Shown: positions 29,015 to 39,430, numbered from the stretch's first letter. The stretch: 64,000 nt of DNA from Nitrincola tibetensis (GCF_003284585.1 NZ_QKRX01000007.1:1-64000); one strand, 5' to 3'. Notes: a model not told the origin generated them from the letters alone. Made by a program: numbers and translations.

Positions 29015-29061
29015 TGATCACCTTCCTGTCGTAGCTGAAGAACTAGCACTTTACATAGAGG

Positions 29062-29067
29062 AGTATA
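29062..29067 (-). promoter_or_regulatory. Candidate -10 element for the prkA operon
   Basis: Minus-strand TATACT preceded by an AT-rich TTTA stretch, about 48 bases before the prkA start, with no good -35 hexamer. That could suit a stationary-phase sigma factor; evidence is slight. Confidence 0.3.
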
Positions 29068-29260
29068 TAAAGTTTAGACTCATGGATATCAGGGCTGGTT
29101 CAAGTTCTTTTCTTGAATGTGTAATTAAGTGTAGCTTATTTCCTTAAGATCATTATTCAATTTATACTTTCTTTATAAAGATAAATACGAAGATAATCAA
29201 TGAAGTGATCAATGTCTTTTGGATGAGTTAGGCTGTTTGTGAAGAGGTGTGTGTCGATAG

Positions 29261-29293
29261 AAACCAAGCCAGTGACATAGGCACGGCTTGGTT
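29261..29293 (-). terminator. Terminator after purD
   Basis: AACCAAGCC (29262-29270) pairs perfectly with GGCTTGGTT (29285-29293) 24 bases past the purD stop on the minus strand; the loop is 14 bases and the T run short. Confidence 0.65.
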
Positions 29294-29316
29294 TGAGAAG
29301 GGAGTTAAACTTTGTC

Positions 29317-30600
29317 TTACGATGTTTCGCGGGCTATCGCACGATAGCCAATGTCTTGGCGATAAAATGCACCATCCCAGTGTATCATTTTGGTTAAGGC
29401 ATAGGCTTTCTGTTGTGCATCAAGCACGCTGTTACCCAACGCAGTGACACAAAGTACACGGCCTCCTGCAGTGACGGCTTGCCCGTTTTCGAGACGTGTT
29501 CCAGCATGGAAGACGCGACAGGATTCGGGTGTAGTATCTGGAAAAGAAATGACATCTCCTTTCCGGTAGTCTCCGGGGTAACCACCCGCCGCCATAACGA
29601 CACCAACGGCACAACGATCATCCCACTCAGCCGTAACCTGATTGAGTGTTTGATCAAGTGCAGCATTACACAGGTCGACAAGACTGGATTGCAAACGCAT
29701 CATAATCGGTTGCGTTTCAGGATCTCCAAAGCGACAGTTATACTCAATCACTTTGGGTGCCCCTGTAGCATCGATCATTAAGCCAGCATACAAGAATCCG
29801 GTATACGGCATGCCCTCGGCAGCCATACCTTTAACTGTTGGCATGATGATTTCGCGCATGACGCGATCATGAATTTCTGGGGTTACGACAGGAGCTGGGG
29901 AGTAAGCACCCATTCCGCCAGTATTGGGACCTGTGTCTGCATCGCCTACACGTTTATGATCCTGACTGGTTGCCATCGGCAACACATGTTCACCATCGAC
30001 CATCACAATAAAAGAAGCTTCCTCGCCTTCAAGAAACTCTTCTATGACAACGCGGTGTCCGGCATCACCAAAGGCATTACCTGCAAGCATGTCTCTAACC
30101 GCTTCCTCGGCTTCCGCGAGGGTCATCGCAACAATCACGCCTTTGCCTGCCGCTAAACCGTCGGCTTTGATGACAATCGGAGCCCCTTTTTCTTGAAGGT
30201 AGGCCAGTGCAGAGTCAACAACCGTAAAGTTTTGATAATCTGCAGTTGGGATTTGATGCCGAGCCAAGAAGTCCTTAGTAAAGGCTTTTGAGCCTTCAAG
30301 TTGAGCAGCTGCAGCACTAGGACCAAAAATACGTAGGCCTTCCGCTTGAAAACGATCAACAACGCCAGCAACGAGTGGGGCTTCAGGACCAACAATCGTT
30401 AAGTCGATGGATGCGTCTTGTGCAAACGTAAGCAAGCCCTCAATGTCCAATACATCAATATTAACGTTGGACATTTTGTGTTCAGTTGCAGTGGCCGCGT
30501 TACCTGGAGCAACGAAGATCTGTGCAACACGAGAGTCTTGTGCAACTGACCAAGCCAGAGCGTGCTCGCGTCCACCCGAGCCGATAATCAAAATGTTCAT
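29317..30600 (-). CDS. purD: Phosphoribosylamine-glycine ligase
   Basis: PurD joins glycine to phosphoribosylamine in purine synthesis. The 427-residue ATP-grasp protein starts MNILIIGSGGREHALAW and contains KADGLAAGKGVIVA, EEFLEGEEAS, PNTGGMGAYSPAP and EYNCRFGDPETQ. It follows purH by 26 bases, the usual purHD operon. Confidence 0.97.
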   Translation of the reverse strand: MNILIIGSGGREHALAWSVAQDSRVAQIFVAPGNAATATEHKMSNVNIDVLDIEGLLTFAQDASIDLTIVGPEAPLVAGVVDRFQAEGLRIFGPSAAAAQLEGSKAFTKDFLARHQIPTADYQNFTVVDSALAYLQEKGAPIVIKADGLAAGKGVIVAMTLAEAEEAVRDMLAGNAFGDAGHRVVIEEFLEGEEASFIVMVDGEHVLPMATSQDHKRVGDADTGPNTGGMGAYSPAPVVTPEIHDRVMREIIMPTVKGMAAEGMPYTGFLYAGLMIDATGAPKVIEYNCRFGDPETQPIMMRLQSSLVDLCNAALDQTLNQVTAEWDDRCAVGVVMAAGGYPGDYRKGDVISFPDTTPESCRVFHAGTRLENGQAVTAGGRVLCVTALGNSVLDAQQKAYALTKMIHWDGAFYRQDIGYRAIARETS

Positions 30601-30626
30601 TGCTTGTTCCTATAAATGAATGCCCA

Positions 30627-32210
30627 TTAGTGACGGAAGTGACGCATGCCAGTAAAGACCATCGCCATGCCGTGTTCGTTTGCAGCATCAATCACTTCCT
30701 GATCACGCATTGATCCACCTGGCTGAATAACCGCAGTAATTCCTGCCTCGGCTGCAGAATCGATACCGTCTCGGAAAGGGAAAAAGGCATCTGATGCCAT
30801 GACCGATCCCTTGACTTCTAACCCTTCGTCTGCGGCTTTGATAGCGGCGATGCGAGCTGAGTAGACGCGGCTCATTTGTCCGGCACCAATGCCGATGGTT
30901 TGGCCATCACGTGCGTAAACAATCGCATTGGATTTGACAAACTTAGCCACTTCCCAGCAAAAGAGTAAATCACGGATTTCTTGCTCGCTGGGTTGACGCT
31001 TAGTAACGATCTTAAGCTGTGAGGCGTCGATCATACCTAAGTCTCGGTCTTGGATAAGTAAACCACCATTGACCCGTTTGTAATCTAAGGATTTTGAAGG
31101 TTGTGAATCCCATTGTCCGCATTCGAGTAAGCGAACATTGGGTTTGGCTGCCACAATTTCAGAAGCTTCTTGTGTCACAGAAGGTGCAATAATAACTTCG
31201 ACAAACTGACGATCAACAATTGCTTGTGCGGTTTTTCCATCCAGTTCACGGTTGAAGGCGATGATACCTCCAAAAGCCGAGGTGGGATCTGTTAAAAATG
31301 CTCGATTATAGGCATCCAAAAGGTTCTCGCCAATGGCAACACCACAAGGATTGGCATGCTTTACAATGACACAAGCAGGATCGCGGAAAGGCTTGACACA
31401 TTCTAGAGCAGCATCTGTGTCAGCAACATTGTTGTAAGAAAGTGCTTTGCCTTGTACCTGCCTTGCGGTGGCAACAGAGGGTTCAGACGGATTGGCTTCA
31501 ACATAGAATGCGGCTTTCTGGTGAGGGTTCTCACCGTAACGCATTTCCTGAGCTTTGATAAATTGCGTATTGAATGTGCGCGGAAAGGCCGATGGGAGCT
31601 CTTCATCACCTTCTATAATGGCACCAAGATAATTGGCAATCATTCCATCATAAGCAGCTGTATGCTCAAAGGCTTTGACGGCGAGGTCGAAGCGAGTTTT
31701 ATGAGATAAGCCTTTATTTTCATCCAGTTCTTGGATAATAACGTCATAGTCAGATGCGTTAACAACAATCGCAACATCTTTATGATTTTTAGCCGCTGAA
31801 CGCACCATAGTAGGGCCGCCGATATCGATATTTTCGATGGCCATGGCAAGGTCACAGTCTGGGCGAGCAATGGTTTGAGCAAAGGGATAAAGGTTGACAA
31901 TGACCATGTCAATTGCCGAAATGTTATGTTCTTGCATAATGGCATCATCCTGACCTCTACGGCCGAGGATACCACCATGAATTTTAGGGTGCAGGGTTTT
32001 GACACGACCATCCATCATCTCTGGAAAGCCTGTGTAGTCAGAGACTTCAACTGCACTAATTTGGTTATCAAGTAAGAGTTTGTAAGTCCCACCCGTTGAT
32101 AAAATTTCAACACCACGCTCAGTTAAGGCGCGTGCAAAGTCAAGGATTCCGGTTTTATCGGATACACTGATCAGTGCACGACGCACTGGGGTGATAGTTT
32201 GCTCAGACAT
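30627..32210 (-). CDS. purH: Bifunctional AICAR transformylase/IMP cyclohydrolase
   Basis: PurH catalyses the last two steps of IMP synthesis. The 527-residue protein has an N-terminal MGS-like cyclohydrolase domain ([31 protein letters not shown]) and a C-terminal formyltransferase domain ([37 protein letters not shown]). It lies 34 bases after fis and leads into purD. Confidence 0.97.
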   Translation of the reverse strand: MSEQTITPVRRALISVSDKTGILDFARALTERGVEILSTGGTYKLLLDNQISAVEVSDYTGFPEMMDGRVKTLHPKIHGGILGRRGQDDAIMQEHNISAIDMVIVNLYPFAQTIARPDCDLAMAIENIDIGGPTMVRSAAKNHKDVAIVVNASDYDVIIQELDENKGLSHKTRFDLAVKAFEHTAAYDGMIANYLGAIIEGDEELPSAFPRTFNTQFIKAQEMRYGENPHQKAAFYVEANPSEPSVATARQVQGKALSYNNVADTDAALECVKPFRDPACVIVKHANPCGVAIGENLLDAYNRAFLTDPTSAFGGIIAFNRELDGKTAQAIVDRQFVEVIIAPSVTQEASEIVAAKPNVRLLECGQWDSQPSKSLDYKRVNGGLLIQDRDLGMIDASQLKIVTKRQPSEQEIRDLLFCWEVAKFVKSNAIVYARDGQTIGIGAGQMSRVYSARIAAIKAADEGLEVKGSVMASDAFFPFRDGIDSAAEAGITAVIQPGGSMRDQEVIDAANEHGMAMVFTGMRHFRH

Positions 32211-32244
32211 AAGGGGTTCCGGCCAGCAATTGATGGTTCAAAAA

Positions 32245-32532
32245 TTAAAGCAATCCGTACTGTTTTAGTTTTTTGCGCAGGGTCCCACGATTCAAACCCA
32301 GCAACTCAGACGCCTTGGTCTGATTGTCTTTCGTGTAAGCCATAACGCTTTCAAACAATGGAGCTTCGATTTCAGACAATACCATTTGGTAAACATCTGT
32401 AACTGGTTGGCCATCGAGTTGTTTGAAGTAGCTTGTCATGGACTGATGAACACTATCCCGCAGTGTTTGCGGGGGAGTGGTCTGTTGTGCAGTTGAGGCT
32501 TGTTTCACGATTTTATTGTCCATTGCATTCAT
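32245..32532 (-). CDS. fis: DNA-binding protein Fis
   Basis: Fis is a nucleoid-associated regulator of rRNA and other promoters. The 95-residue protein has the C-terminal helix-turn-helix NQTKASELLGLNRGTLRKKL and the preceding dimer helices. ATG 32532 is used; the ATG three codons later is an alternative. It forms the classical dusB-fis operon, with a 15-base gap. Confidence 0.96.
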   Translation of the reverse strand: MNAMDNKIVKQASTAQQTTPPQTLRDSVHQSMTSYFKQLDGQPVTDVYQMVLSEIEAPLFESVMAYTKDNQTKASELLGLNRGTLRKKLKQYGLL

Positions 32533-32547
32533 AAGCTTATCCCGATA

Positions 32548-33528
32548 TCAGGCGGCAGCGGAATTGGTCGAGGCTAAAAAAAGCACCAATTCATTTACTT
32601 GCTGTTCTGCTGTGTCAATTGAATTAAAAAATTTCCGGAACTCGGTTCCTGTTTGCTGTACGTTCAGATACCAGCCTATGTGCTTTCTAGCAATTCGAAC
32701 GCCTAACACTTCACCATAAAAAGCGTGTAAAGCTTGAAGGTGTTCGAGCATGATGCCATGCACTTCCTGGGTCTCTGGTGGTACTGCATAAGTACCTGTT
32801 TTTAAAAAATGATCAATTTCTCGAAATAACCAAGGCTGGCCTTGAGCCGCTCGACCAATCATTACGGCATCAGCACCTGTCTGTTTTAACACCTCAGCCG
32901 CTTTATTCGGTGAATCAATATCCCCATTTGCAAAAAGAGGGATGTCGATAACCTCCCGAATTCTGGCTAAGGTCTCGTATTCAGCTTGGCCGCGATAGGC
33001 ATCTGCTCGTGTCCTGCCGTGTACAGCTAAGGCTTGAATACCTGTGGCTTGCGCCATTTGAGCGATTTCGATGCCATTCTTAAGCTCGGACGACCAACCT
33101 GTTCTCATTTTTAATGTAACAGGGACGTCGACAGCACTCACAACAGCTTCCAGAATCTGTTTCACTAGTTCAGGTTCACGCATCAGAGCTGAACCTGCCG
33201 CACGGTTACAGACTTTTTTGGCGGGGCATCCCATATTGATATCAATAATTTGGGCACCGCGCTCGACATTCATTTTAGCGGCATAAGCCATCATTTCTGG
33301 ATCTGATCCAGCAATCTGGACAGCGCGAGGGCTGGTTTCACCTTCATGGTCTAAGCGAAAGGCTGACTTTTGGGTTTTCCAAAAGCTGACATCGCTAATC
33401 ACCATTTCGGAAACGGCAAGCCCTGCACCCATGCGTCGACATAACTGACGAAAGGGTCTGTCCGTGATCCCCGCCATAGGCGCCAGAATAACTTGGCTAT
33501 TTATGATGTAGGGGCCGACCTGAAACAT
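32548..33528 (-). CDS. dusB: tRNA-dihydrouridine synthase B
   Basis: This FMN enzyme reduces uridine to dihydrouridine in tRNA. In 326 residues it shows the TIM-barrel start ILAPMAGITDRPFR, the catalytic C101 in NMGCPAKKVCNRAAGSALM, VHGRTR, NGDI and MIGRAAQG. It is upstream of fis, as in most gammaproteobacteria. Confidence 0.96.
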   Translation of the reverse strand: MFQVGPYIINSQVILAPMAGITDRPFRQLCRRMGAGLAVSEMVISDVSFWKTQKSAFRLDHEGETSPRAVQIAGSDPEMMAYAAKMNVERGAQIIDINMGCPAKKVCNRAAGSALMREPELVKQILEAVVSAVDVPVTLKMRTGWSSELKNGIEIAQMAQATGIQALAVHGRTRADAYRGQAEYETLARIREVIDIPLFANGDIDSPNKAAEVLKQTGADAVMIGRAAQGQPWLFREIDHFLKTGTYAVPPETQEVHGIMLEHLQALHAFYGEVLGVRIARKHIGWYLNVQQTGTEFRKFFNSIDTAEQQVNELVLFLASTNSAAA

Positions 33529-33609
33529 ACTTAACCTTAAAATGAGTCAAAAAAATATCTGTCCGGTGCAGTTTACACCAGAGAAAAGAGCATTCGCGGA
33601 AGGTGGGTA

Positions 33610-33638
33610 ATGATACCGCTTCTAGCCGAGGGCTCCAA
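33610..33638 (-). promoter_or_regulatory. Candidate promoter for dusB-fis
   Basis: On the minus strand TTGGAG (plus 33633-33638), a 17-base spacer and TATCAT (plus 33610-33615) lie about 80 bases upstream of dusB. The -35 is weak. Confidence 0.35.
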
Positions 33639-33677
33639 GTCGATTCTGATGATTTTTTGATCTAAAGGGCAGTTTGT

Positions 33678-34655
33678 TTAGTGCGCAGGTAGAATGCTTA
33701 GGTTATAGCCAAGCTGCCCTTCAATGGGTTTCATCATTTCAAGCCCCACTTCAAGTCTCTGTTTTGTAGGCATTCTTTGGGAGTCAAATAGTGGAGAGTT
33801 TAGGTATTCTTGAGGTGTGAAGGCGCGTACCGCAACTTGGGTATTTTTTTGATCCGTAAAAGATAGGCGCAGAATAGGAAAGGGTTGATAAAAACTTGCG
33901 GTATTTTCAATTACTAAGCTTGCAATTAATCCATCAGGGTGACGAGGGTGCTGTCTGATGATCAGTTGATGAGACACAATTTCCTGATAGGCTTTATGGC
34001 TGGGTAGGTCGCAACTCATTAACACGCAAATGGCTTGGTAGGCAGTGTCGAGTGCCGGGTACTTGGCTAGAGACTGACGTTCAAACCATAAAACTTGGAA
34101 GGCGAGTATCATAATGCCTAAAAAACACGCAAGCATGATGGGCAAGTCATTGCGCTTGGGTTGTTTAAAGTCTGGATTACGCAGACTGAGGGGTTCTGCT
34201 GTTATATTTAAATAGGGTTTGCTTTGTAGTGCTTCGGTATCGATCTGCGCAGTATTTAGTTGACGAAGCTGAGATGCAAGCTTTGATAAGGGTTGCTCGA
34301 TACTTTTTAGGTTTGATGGTTGATTGGATGAATGCAGATCATTCGCTAATTTTATAGAGTTGGAGGCATCGTCAAAATCTTTCGTTTGGGCAAACAATGA
34401 AATATTATCACTGCTTTCTGTGCCTGAGTAAGCGGCTTTCTGAGCATCAGTTGAATGGGTGTCGATATGGGCGCTATGGCCCACATCGGTTGTTTCCATC
34501 GTATCTGACCATTTGGGTGTTTCGGGCAACGCATCAAAGACGCTTAAGCACTTACCACACCGCACCTTACCTGATGCTATTTTTAAGTGGCCAGGCGTAA
34601 TTTTGTATTGCGTATGGCAGTGAGGGCAATGGGTGGTAATCATTTCTATATTCAC
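33678..34655 (-). CDS. DUF3426 zinc-ribbon membrane protein
   Basis: The N-terminus has an MJ0042-type zinc ribbon (C10, C13, C33, C36 in CPHC and CGKC). A low-complexity linker and one membrane helix (about 173-193) follow, then a C-terminal domain of about 130 residues that should be periplasmic. Family members sit between prmA and dusB in many gammaproteobacteria; no function is known. The GTG start at 34655 overlaps the prmA stop by 4 bases; ATG 34643 is an alternative that would still include the zinc ribbon. Confidence 0.88.
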   Translation of the reverse strand: MNIEMITTHCPHCHTQYKITPGHLKIASGKVRCGKCLSVFDALPETPKWSDTMETTDVGHSAHIDTHSTDAQKAAYSGTESSDNISLFAQTKDFDDASNSIKLANDLHSSNQPSNLKSIEQPLSKLASQLRQLNTAQIDTEALQSKPYLNITAEPLSLRNPDFKQPKRNDLPIMLACFLGIMILAFQVLWFERQSLAKYPALDTAYQAICVLMSCDLPSHKAYQEIVSHQLIIRQHPRHPDGLIASLVIENTASFYQPFPILRLSFTDQKNTQVAVRAFTPQEYLNSPLFDSQRMPTKQRLEVGLEMMKPIEGQLGYNLSILPAH

Positions 34656-35551
34656 GAGCGACGAGTACCGCTAAGGCGAATCCAGCCTTCTTTTTCGACG
34701 GGAGCTTCCATGATAAAGCTGTGACTGTAGGTGTCCATAAGCTCATCAGCTTGTGCAGACAGCAATCCAGACAGTAGGATTTTGCCACCGGGCTTAACCA
34801 ATTTAGTGAGGGTTGGGCATAAACTATTGAGAGGGCCTGCTAAGATGTTGGCAACTAGAACCTCAGCCGTATCTGCCGGCATGGATTCGGGATAAAACGT
34901 TTGAAGGAGATTGCTGTACAGGTTGTTTCTCACTAGGTTATCTTGTGTGGCTGAGAGAGCTTGCGGGTCTATATCGACGGCATGAACAGATTTTGCCCCT
35001 AACAGCAGTGCCGCGATGCCTAAAATGCCGGAACCACAGCCATAATCTATGACGAATTTTTCGTTTAAATCTTCAGAATCCAACCATTCAAGGCACAAGG
35101 CTGTGGTTGGGTGAGTGCCCGTTCCAAACGCCAAACCTGGGTCGAGAAGTAAATTGACGGCATTAGGGTCAGGGGCTGGCTTCCAGCTTGGACAGACCCA
35201 TAAGCGTTGGCCAAACTTCATTGGATGGTAGTTGTCCATCCACTCACGTTCCCAGTCTTTATCTTCTAGTATTTCTGCCTTAATACTAGGGAGAGTTGCT
35301 GAGTCGGGCCATGTTGCCATTTGCTCTGCTTTTATCAGTGCAAGGGTTTCGTTTAAATCATACTCGGCATCAAACAAACCTGTGACGACAGTATTGGACC
35401 ATAAAGGGGTGGTACCTAAGTCAGGTTCGAAAATTGGTTCATCCTCTGCATCTTGATAACTCACGACTGCACATCCAGCGGCGAGAAGGATGTCTTCGTA
35501 TTGTTCGGCGCAGTCAGGTGTAGTAGATAACGAAATTTGTAACCAGGGCAT
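34652..35551 (-). CDS. prmA: Ribosomal protein L11 methyltransferase
   Basis: PrmA trimethylates ribosomal protein L11. The 299-residue protein has an N-terminal recognition domain starting MPWLQISL, DKDWEREWMDNYHPMKFG, DPGLAFGTGTHPTT and the SAM motif VIDYGCGSGILGIAAL, then VANILAGPL. The open frame continues 15 codons upstream, but ATG 35551 matches the family start. Confidence 0.97.
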   Translation of the reverse strand: MPWLQISLSTTPDCAEQYEDILLAAGCAVVSYQDAEDEPIFEPDLGTTPLWSNTVVTGLFDAEYDLNETLALIKAEQMATWPDSATLPSIKAEILEDKDWEREWMDNYHPMKFGQRLWVCPSWKPAPDPNAVNLLLDPGLAFGTGTHPTTALCLEWLDSEDLNEKFVIDYGCGSGILGIAALLLGAKSVHAVDIDPQALSATQDNLVRNNLYSNLLQTFYPESMPADTAEVLVANILAGPLNSLCPTLTKLVKPGGKILLSGLLSAQADELMDTYSHSFIMEAPVEKEGWIRLSGTRRS

Positions 35552-35671
35552 GATGACTCCAATAACAACATAATGCGCAAAGTATCGCTTAATCACAGCA
35601 TTATGTCAGCCGTTCTTCCGTCCGAAAGTGGATAAAAACCTTTGGCGTAATAGAGTGGGCTTTGATGCATG

Positions 35672-35701
35672 AAAAAAAACCCGCTGTTAAGCGGGTTTTT
35701 T
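35672..35701 (-). terminator. Bidirectional intrinsic terminator after accC
   Basis: AAAAACCCGC (35675-35684) pairs with GCGGGTTTTT (35691-35700) around a 6-base loop, ending in T runs on both strands; on the minus strand it follows the accC stop by a few bases. Confidence 0.92.
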
Positions 35702-35704
35702 AGA

Positions 35705-37045
35705 TTAAAGACCGAGTTTTTTCTCGAGATAATGAATGTTTACGCCACCATTTGCGAAATTGCTGTCGCGAACAATATCTTGATGCAGAGCGATATTGGT
35801 ACGAATACCATCAATCATCGTTTCATCAAGTGCATTTCTCATTCGGCGTAACGCTGTTGCCCTGTCTTCCCCATAGGTGATGAGCTTAGCGATAAGCGAA
35901 TCGTAATGAGGGGGAACGGTGTAGCCATCGTATAGATGAGAATCAACTCGAATACCGTTTCCGCCTGGAGCATGGAAGTGTGTTACTTTACCTGGGCAGG
36001 GGAGAAAGGTTTTCGGATCTTCAGCATTGATACGGCACTCGAAGGCATGCCCACGAAGAACAATATCTTCTTGCTTGAAAGATAAGGGGAGGCCTGAAGC
36101 GATTCGTAATTGCTCTTTTACAATATCCACACCTGTAACTTGTTCAGTTACTGGGTGCTCGACCTGAACCCGCGTGTTCATCTCGATAAAGTAAAATTTG
36201 CCGTCCTCATACAAAAACTCAAATGTGCCCGCACCGCGATAGCCAATATGAATGCACGCATCAACACAGGCTTTAAAGACAGTCTGGCGCGCTTCTTCAT
36301 CAATCATCGGGGCTGGAGCTTCTTCGACTACCTTCTGATGGCGGCGCTGCATTGAACAGTCGCGGTCATATAAGTGGATAGCATTTCCTTGGCCGTCTGC
36401 CAGCACTTGTACTTCAACGTGGCGAGGATGCTCTAGGAATTTCTCCATGTAGAGCGTGTCATCACCAAAGGCCGCACCGGCTTCAGAGCGCGTGACATGG
36501 ATGGCATTTAGCAAATGTGCTTCAGCTTGCACAACACGCATGCCGCGTCCACCGCCACCTGCGGCTGCTTTAACTATCACGGGGTAGCCAATTTTACGAG
36601 CAATCGCGAAAAGTTCGTCATTGTTGTCAGGAAGAGGGCCGTCTGATCCCGGCACTGTCGGTACACCGGCTTTTTTCATTGCTGCAATCGCTGAAACCTT
36701 ATCTCCCATTAAGCGGATAACGTCAGCCGTCGGGCCAATGAACGTAAAGCCAGAACGTTCTACTTGTTCAGCAAAGATAGCGCTCTCAGCTAAAAAACCG
36801 TATCCAGGATGTATACCAACCGAGTCTGTGACTTCAGCTGCGCTGATCAGTGCAGGAATATTTAAATAGCTTTTAGCTGATGAGGCCGGCCCAATGCAAA
36901 CGGCCTCATCTGCGAGACGTACGTGCATCAAATCACGATCAGGCACAGAATGAACTGCAACAGTTCGAATGCCCAACTCTTTACATGCTCGCAGAATTCG
37001 CAAAGCAATTTCACCACGATTGGCAATCAGAACTTTGTCCAGCAT
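35705..37045 (-). CDS. accC: Acetyl-CoA carboxylase, biotin carboxylase subunit
   Basis: AccC carboxylates biotin on AccB, the first half-reaction of malonyl-CoA synthesis. The 446 residues show [17 protein letters not shown], the ATP-grasp glycine loop [33 protein letters not shown], and [14 protein letters not shown]. It follows accB by 31 bases and ends at a strong terminator, so accBC is a two-gene operon. Confidence 0.98.
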   Translation of the reverse strand: MLDKVLIANRGEIALRILRACKELGIRTVAVHSVPDRDLMHVRLADEAVCIGPASSAKSYLNIPALISAAEVTDSVGIHPGYGFLAESAIFAEQVERSGFTFIGPTADVIRLMGDKVSAIAAMKKAGVPTVPGSDGPLPDNNDELFAIARKIGYPVIVKAAAGGGGRGMRVVQAEAHLLNAIHVTRSEAGAAFGDDTLYMEKFLEHPRHVEVQVLADGQGNAIHLYDRDCSMQRRHQKVVEEAPAPMIDEEARQTVFKACVDACIHIGYRGAGTFEFLYEDGKFYFIEMNTRVQVEHPVTEQVTGVDIVKEQLRIASGLPLSFKQEDIVLRGHAFECRINAEDPKTFLPCPGKVTHFHAPGGNGIRVDSHLYDGYTVPPHYDSLIAKLITYGEDRATALRRMRNALDETMIDGIRTNIALHQDIVRDSNFANGGVNIHYLEKKLGL

Positions 37046-37076
37046 CTTGGAAAGATCCTTACGTTAAATTGAGGGC

Positions 37077-37532
37077 TTAGACGATTGTGAACAGAGGTTG
37101 ATCAAACTCAACGGGTTGTCCATCTTCAACCAAAATCGCTTCAACAACACCAGATTTGTCTGCTTCAATCTGATTCATCATTTTCATAGCTTCAACAATA
37201 CAGATGACGTCGCCAGCTTTAACTGTTTTACCAACTGCAGTAAATGCAGGTGAGCTAGGTGATGGTGCACCGTAAAAAGTACCGACCATCGGTGAGCGGA
37301 TGACATGACCTGTAGATGCAGAAGACTCGACCGCTGGTGCACTTGCTGGAGCGCTCTGAGGAGCTGGCGCTGGCGCTGCACTCATATAATGCGGAGATGG
37401 CTGGTAAATAGGAGCACTGACGCTTGAGCCGCGGCTAATGCGAACCGACTCTTCACCTTCTTTGATCTCAATTTCATTGATATTGGATTCTTCAAGTAGT
37501 TCGATCAGTTTTTTGACCTTACGAATATCCAT
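37077..37532 (-). CDS. accB: Biotin carboxyl carrier protein
   Basis: AccB carries biotin for acetyl-CoA carboxylase. The 151-residue protein has an N-terminal dimerisation segment, an Ala/Pro-rich linker (about 40-75) and a C-terminal biotinyl domain with K117 in EAMKMMNQ. Biotin is attached by BirA, whose operator-like site also appears upstream of bioB in this window. Confidence 0.97.
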   Translation of the reverse strand: MDIRKVKKLIELLEESNINEIEIKEGEESVRISRGSSVSAPIYQPSPHYMSAAPAPAPQSAPASAPAVESSASTGHVIRSPMVGTFYGAPSPSSPAFTAVGKTVKAGDVICIVEAMKMMNQIEADKSGVVEAILVEDGQPVEFDQPLFTIV

Positions 37533-37963
37533 TCTTTAGTTTCTCTGTAGTCAGGGGGTTGATCGCGTGCATTTGAACACAAATTAAGCAAGTAAACACC
37601 TAAAGGTCTTTTACTCTTACCCTTATAGCTTAATAAGGTTGTTTTTCATTTCAATACTCAGCTTGAAAGTAAGCATCGTGTCTTTCGAGCTCATTTTGTA
37701 AATGATTTAGGCTGTTTTTTGCATTCAAAAATATAGGATAATTTTGCCTTAAATTAAGACCAGTGTCTATTTGTATGGAGGATTTTTGTCTGTTAGCTGC
37801 CAGTTAGGCGAAGTTAAGCACATTTTGTTAAGGTCAATGGCTTTTGTGTTGGCTTAGATGTTCTTTGGCTCTAACAACGTTGACCCGTGCGTTGATTTTA
37901 GCGATAGTGCGTTGCAATAAAAGCGAACGTCAGCTTGTTGAAGTTGGCTCTTGAGAGGTGGGT
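37533..37963. other. 431-bp intergenic region between accB and parA
   Basis: No gene is evident on either strand. The right part holds a candidate parA promoter. For accB (minus strand) I see AT-rich sequence but no convincing promoter. E. coli accB has a long regulated leader; nothing here proves the same. Confidence 0.6.
37880..37908 (+). promoter_or_regulatory. Candidate promoter for the parA-like gene
   Basis: TTGACC (37880-37885), 17-base spacer, GATAGT (37903-37908). The predicted start leaves a leader of about 50 bases. Confidence 0.5.
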
Positions 37964-38731
37964 ATGATCAGAGTGGTGTTCAACCAGAAAGGCGGTGTTG
38001 GTAAATCAAGTATTGCTGTAAATTTGGCTGCAATTAGTGCAACCAAGGGTACAAAAACGCTGATTATTGACCTAGATCCGCAATGTAATTCAACCCATTA
38101 CTTGCTAGGTGATGATGCAAATTTGCCGCAAACAGACATCAAGGATTTTTTTGAACAAACCTTGAGCTTGCAGCTTAGACCGCAGTCGCCATTGCAGTTT
38201 GTTCATCCGACACCTGTCGAAAATTTGTCGTTAATGCCTTCGAACCCTGAATTAGGTGATTTGCAATCTAAGCTAGAGACGAAGCATAAAATTTACAAGT
38301 TACGCGATGCATTGGTTGAGTTAAAAGAGCACTTTGACGCCATCTACATTGATACACCACCTGCATTTAATTTCTTTACACTTTCTGCATTGGTCGGGGC
38401 TGAGCGCTGTTTGATCCCCTTTGATTGCGATGAGTTTGCGCGTCAAGCCTTATACAGCTTGCTCAATAATGTTCAAGAAACACGATTAGATCATAACTCG
38501 GCTTTAGTTGTTGAAGGAATTGTAGTGAATCAATTTCAGCCGCGTGCTTCTTTGCCGCAGCGTTTGGTTGCAGAGTTAGAGGCTGAAGACGTTCCGGTGA
38601 TGAAAACGCGTATTTCATCTTCGGTTAAAATGAAAGAGTCGCACAATGCGGCGCAACCCTTAATTAAAATGGCGCCAACTCATAAGTTGACGCTTGAATT
38701 TATAGCACTTTACGAAGAGCTACATGGCTAA
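37964..38731 (+). CDS. ParA family ATPase (orphan)
   Basis: The 255-residue protein has the deviant Walker A motif KGGVGKSS (K9 to S16), a Walker A' region IIDLDPQCNSTHYLL and YIDTPPAFNFF, all typical of ParA/MinD-type ATPases. No parB or centromere-like repeat lies nearby, so it is unlikely to be the chromosomal partition ATPase; orphan ParA-like proteins position other cargo in some bacteria. GTG 37958 is in frame, but ATG 37964 with GAGG at 37955-37958 is preferred. It converges on hpt with 4 bases between the two genes. Confidence 0.88.
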   Translation: MIRVVFNQKGGVGKSSIAVNLAAISATKGTKTLIIDLDPQCNSTHYLLGDDANLPQTDIKDFFEQTLSLQLRPQSPLQFVHPTPVENLSLMPSNPELGDLQSKLETKHKIYKLRDALVELKEHFDAIYIDTPPAFNFFTLSALVGAERCLIPFDCDEFARQALYSLLNNVQETRLDHNSALVVEGIVVNQFQPRASLPQRLVAELEAEDVPVMKTRISSSVKMKESHNAAQPLIKMAPTHKLTLEFIALYEELHG

Positions 38732-38735
38732 TGCT

Positions 38736-39296
38736 TTACAGGCCTTTGACAGCATAAATCCCGGGGGCGTTACGCCAGTAACCTTTGTAGTCCATTCCAT
38801 ATCCGAAAATATAGCGATCTGGTATTTGTAAACCGACAAAGTCTGCTACTAAATCTGGGCGGGCTTTTCGGTCATGTTGCTTATTGATCAGAACGGCACT
38901 GTAGACTTGGCTTGCGCCTTGCTCATGGCAATATTCTAAAATTTCGGCCAAAGTATGGCCTTCGTCTAAGATGTCATCAACAATCAGCACTGGCCTGTTT
39001 TGAAAGTCAATCATGGGAGGGACTTTCCATTCCAGGGTGTGACCCGATGTGCTATTTCGGTACCGAGTTGCATGTAAATAGCTGGCTTGCAAAGGGAAGG
39101 TTAGCTGTGTAAGGAGTTGGCCTGTGATGACAAGGCCTCCATTCATGACGCTAAATACCACAGGGTTTAATTGGCTTAAAGCGTCGGTAATGTCTTTTGC
39201 CATGTGGCTAATGGCATCTTCAACCTGTTGCTGAGTGAAGAGAAGATCTGCTTCATAAAAGACGTTTTTAATTTCGTTCAACTCAGGCATGGTCAT
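38736..39296 (-). CDS. hpt: Hypoxanthine-guanine phosphoribosyltransferase
   Basis: This enzyme salvages hypoxanthine or guanine with PRPP. The 186-residue protein has the PRPP-binding signature VLIVDDILDEGHTL and the C-terminal FVGLQIPDRYIFGYGMDYKGYWRN. GAGAGA precedes ATG 39296; ATG 39290 is an alternative. It is divergent from upp, another salvage enzyme. Confidence 0.92.
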   Translation of the reverse strand: MTMPELNEIKNVFYEADLLFTQQQVEDAISHMAKDITDALSQLNPVVFSVMNGGLVITGQLLTQLTFPLQASYLHATRYRNSTSGHTLEWKVPPMIDFQNRPVLIVDDILDEGHTLAEILEYCHEQGASQVYSAVLINKQHDRKARPDLVADFVGLQIPDRYIFGYGMDYKGYWRNAPGIYAVKGL

Positions 39297-39430
39297 GTTA
39301 CATCTCTCTTCATATTCAAAAGGTATGTCGCCGAAAATCTAGAGGCGATTTACTAAAAAATGCAAACGATACTGACCTATTATGAAAAGGGCAATACAGA
39401 ATATTCAATGATCTATTCAGACAATTATTG

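Larger units (their letters stand above)
29015..29316. other. 302-bp intergenic region between prkA and purD
   Basis: It contains no gene. It holds the prkA upstream region (minus strand; a -10-like TATACT at 29062-29067) and the purD terminator at its right end. I did not find a sigma-54-type TGGCAC-N5-TTGC element. Confidence 0.6.

Noticed and set aside
29015-29260. Sigma-54 promoter for the prkA operon, as the enterobacterial genes respond to nitrogen starvation.
   Set aside because: No GG-N10-GC arrangement with TGGCAC and TTGC context was found on the minus strand.
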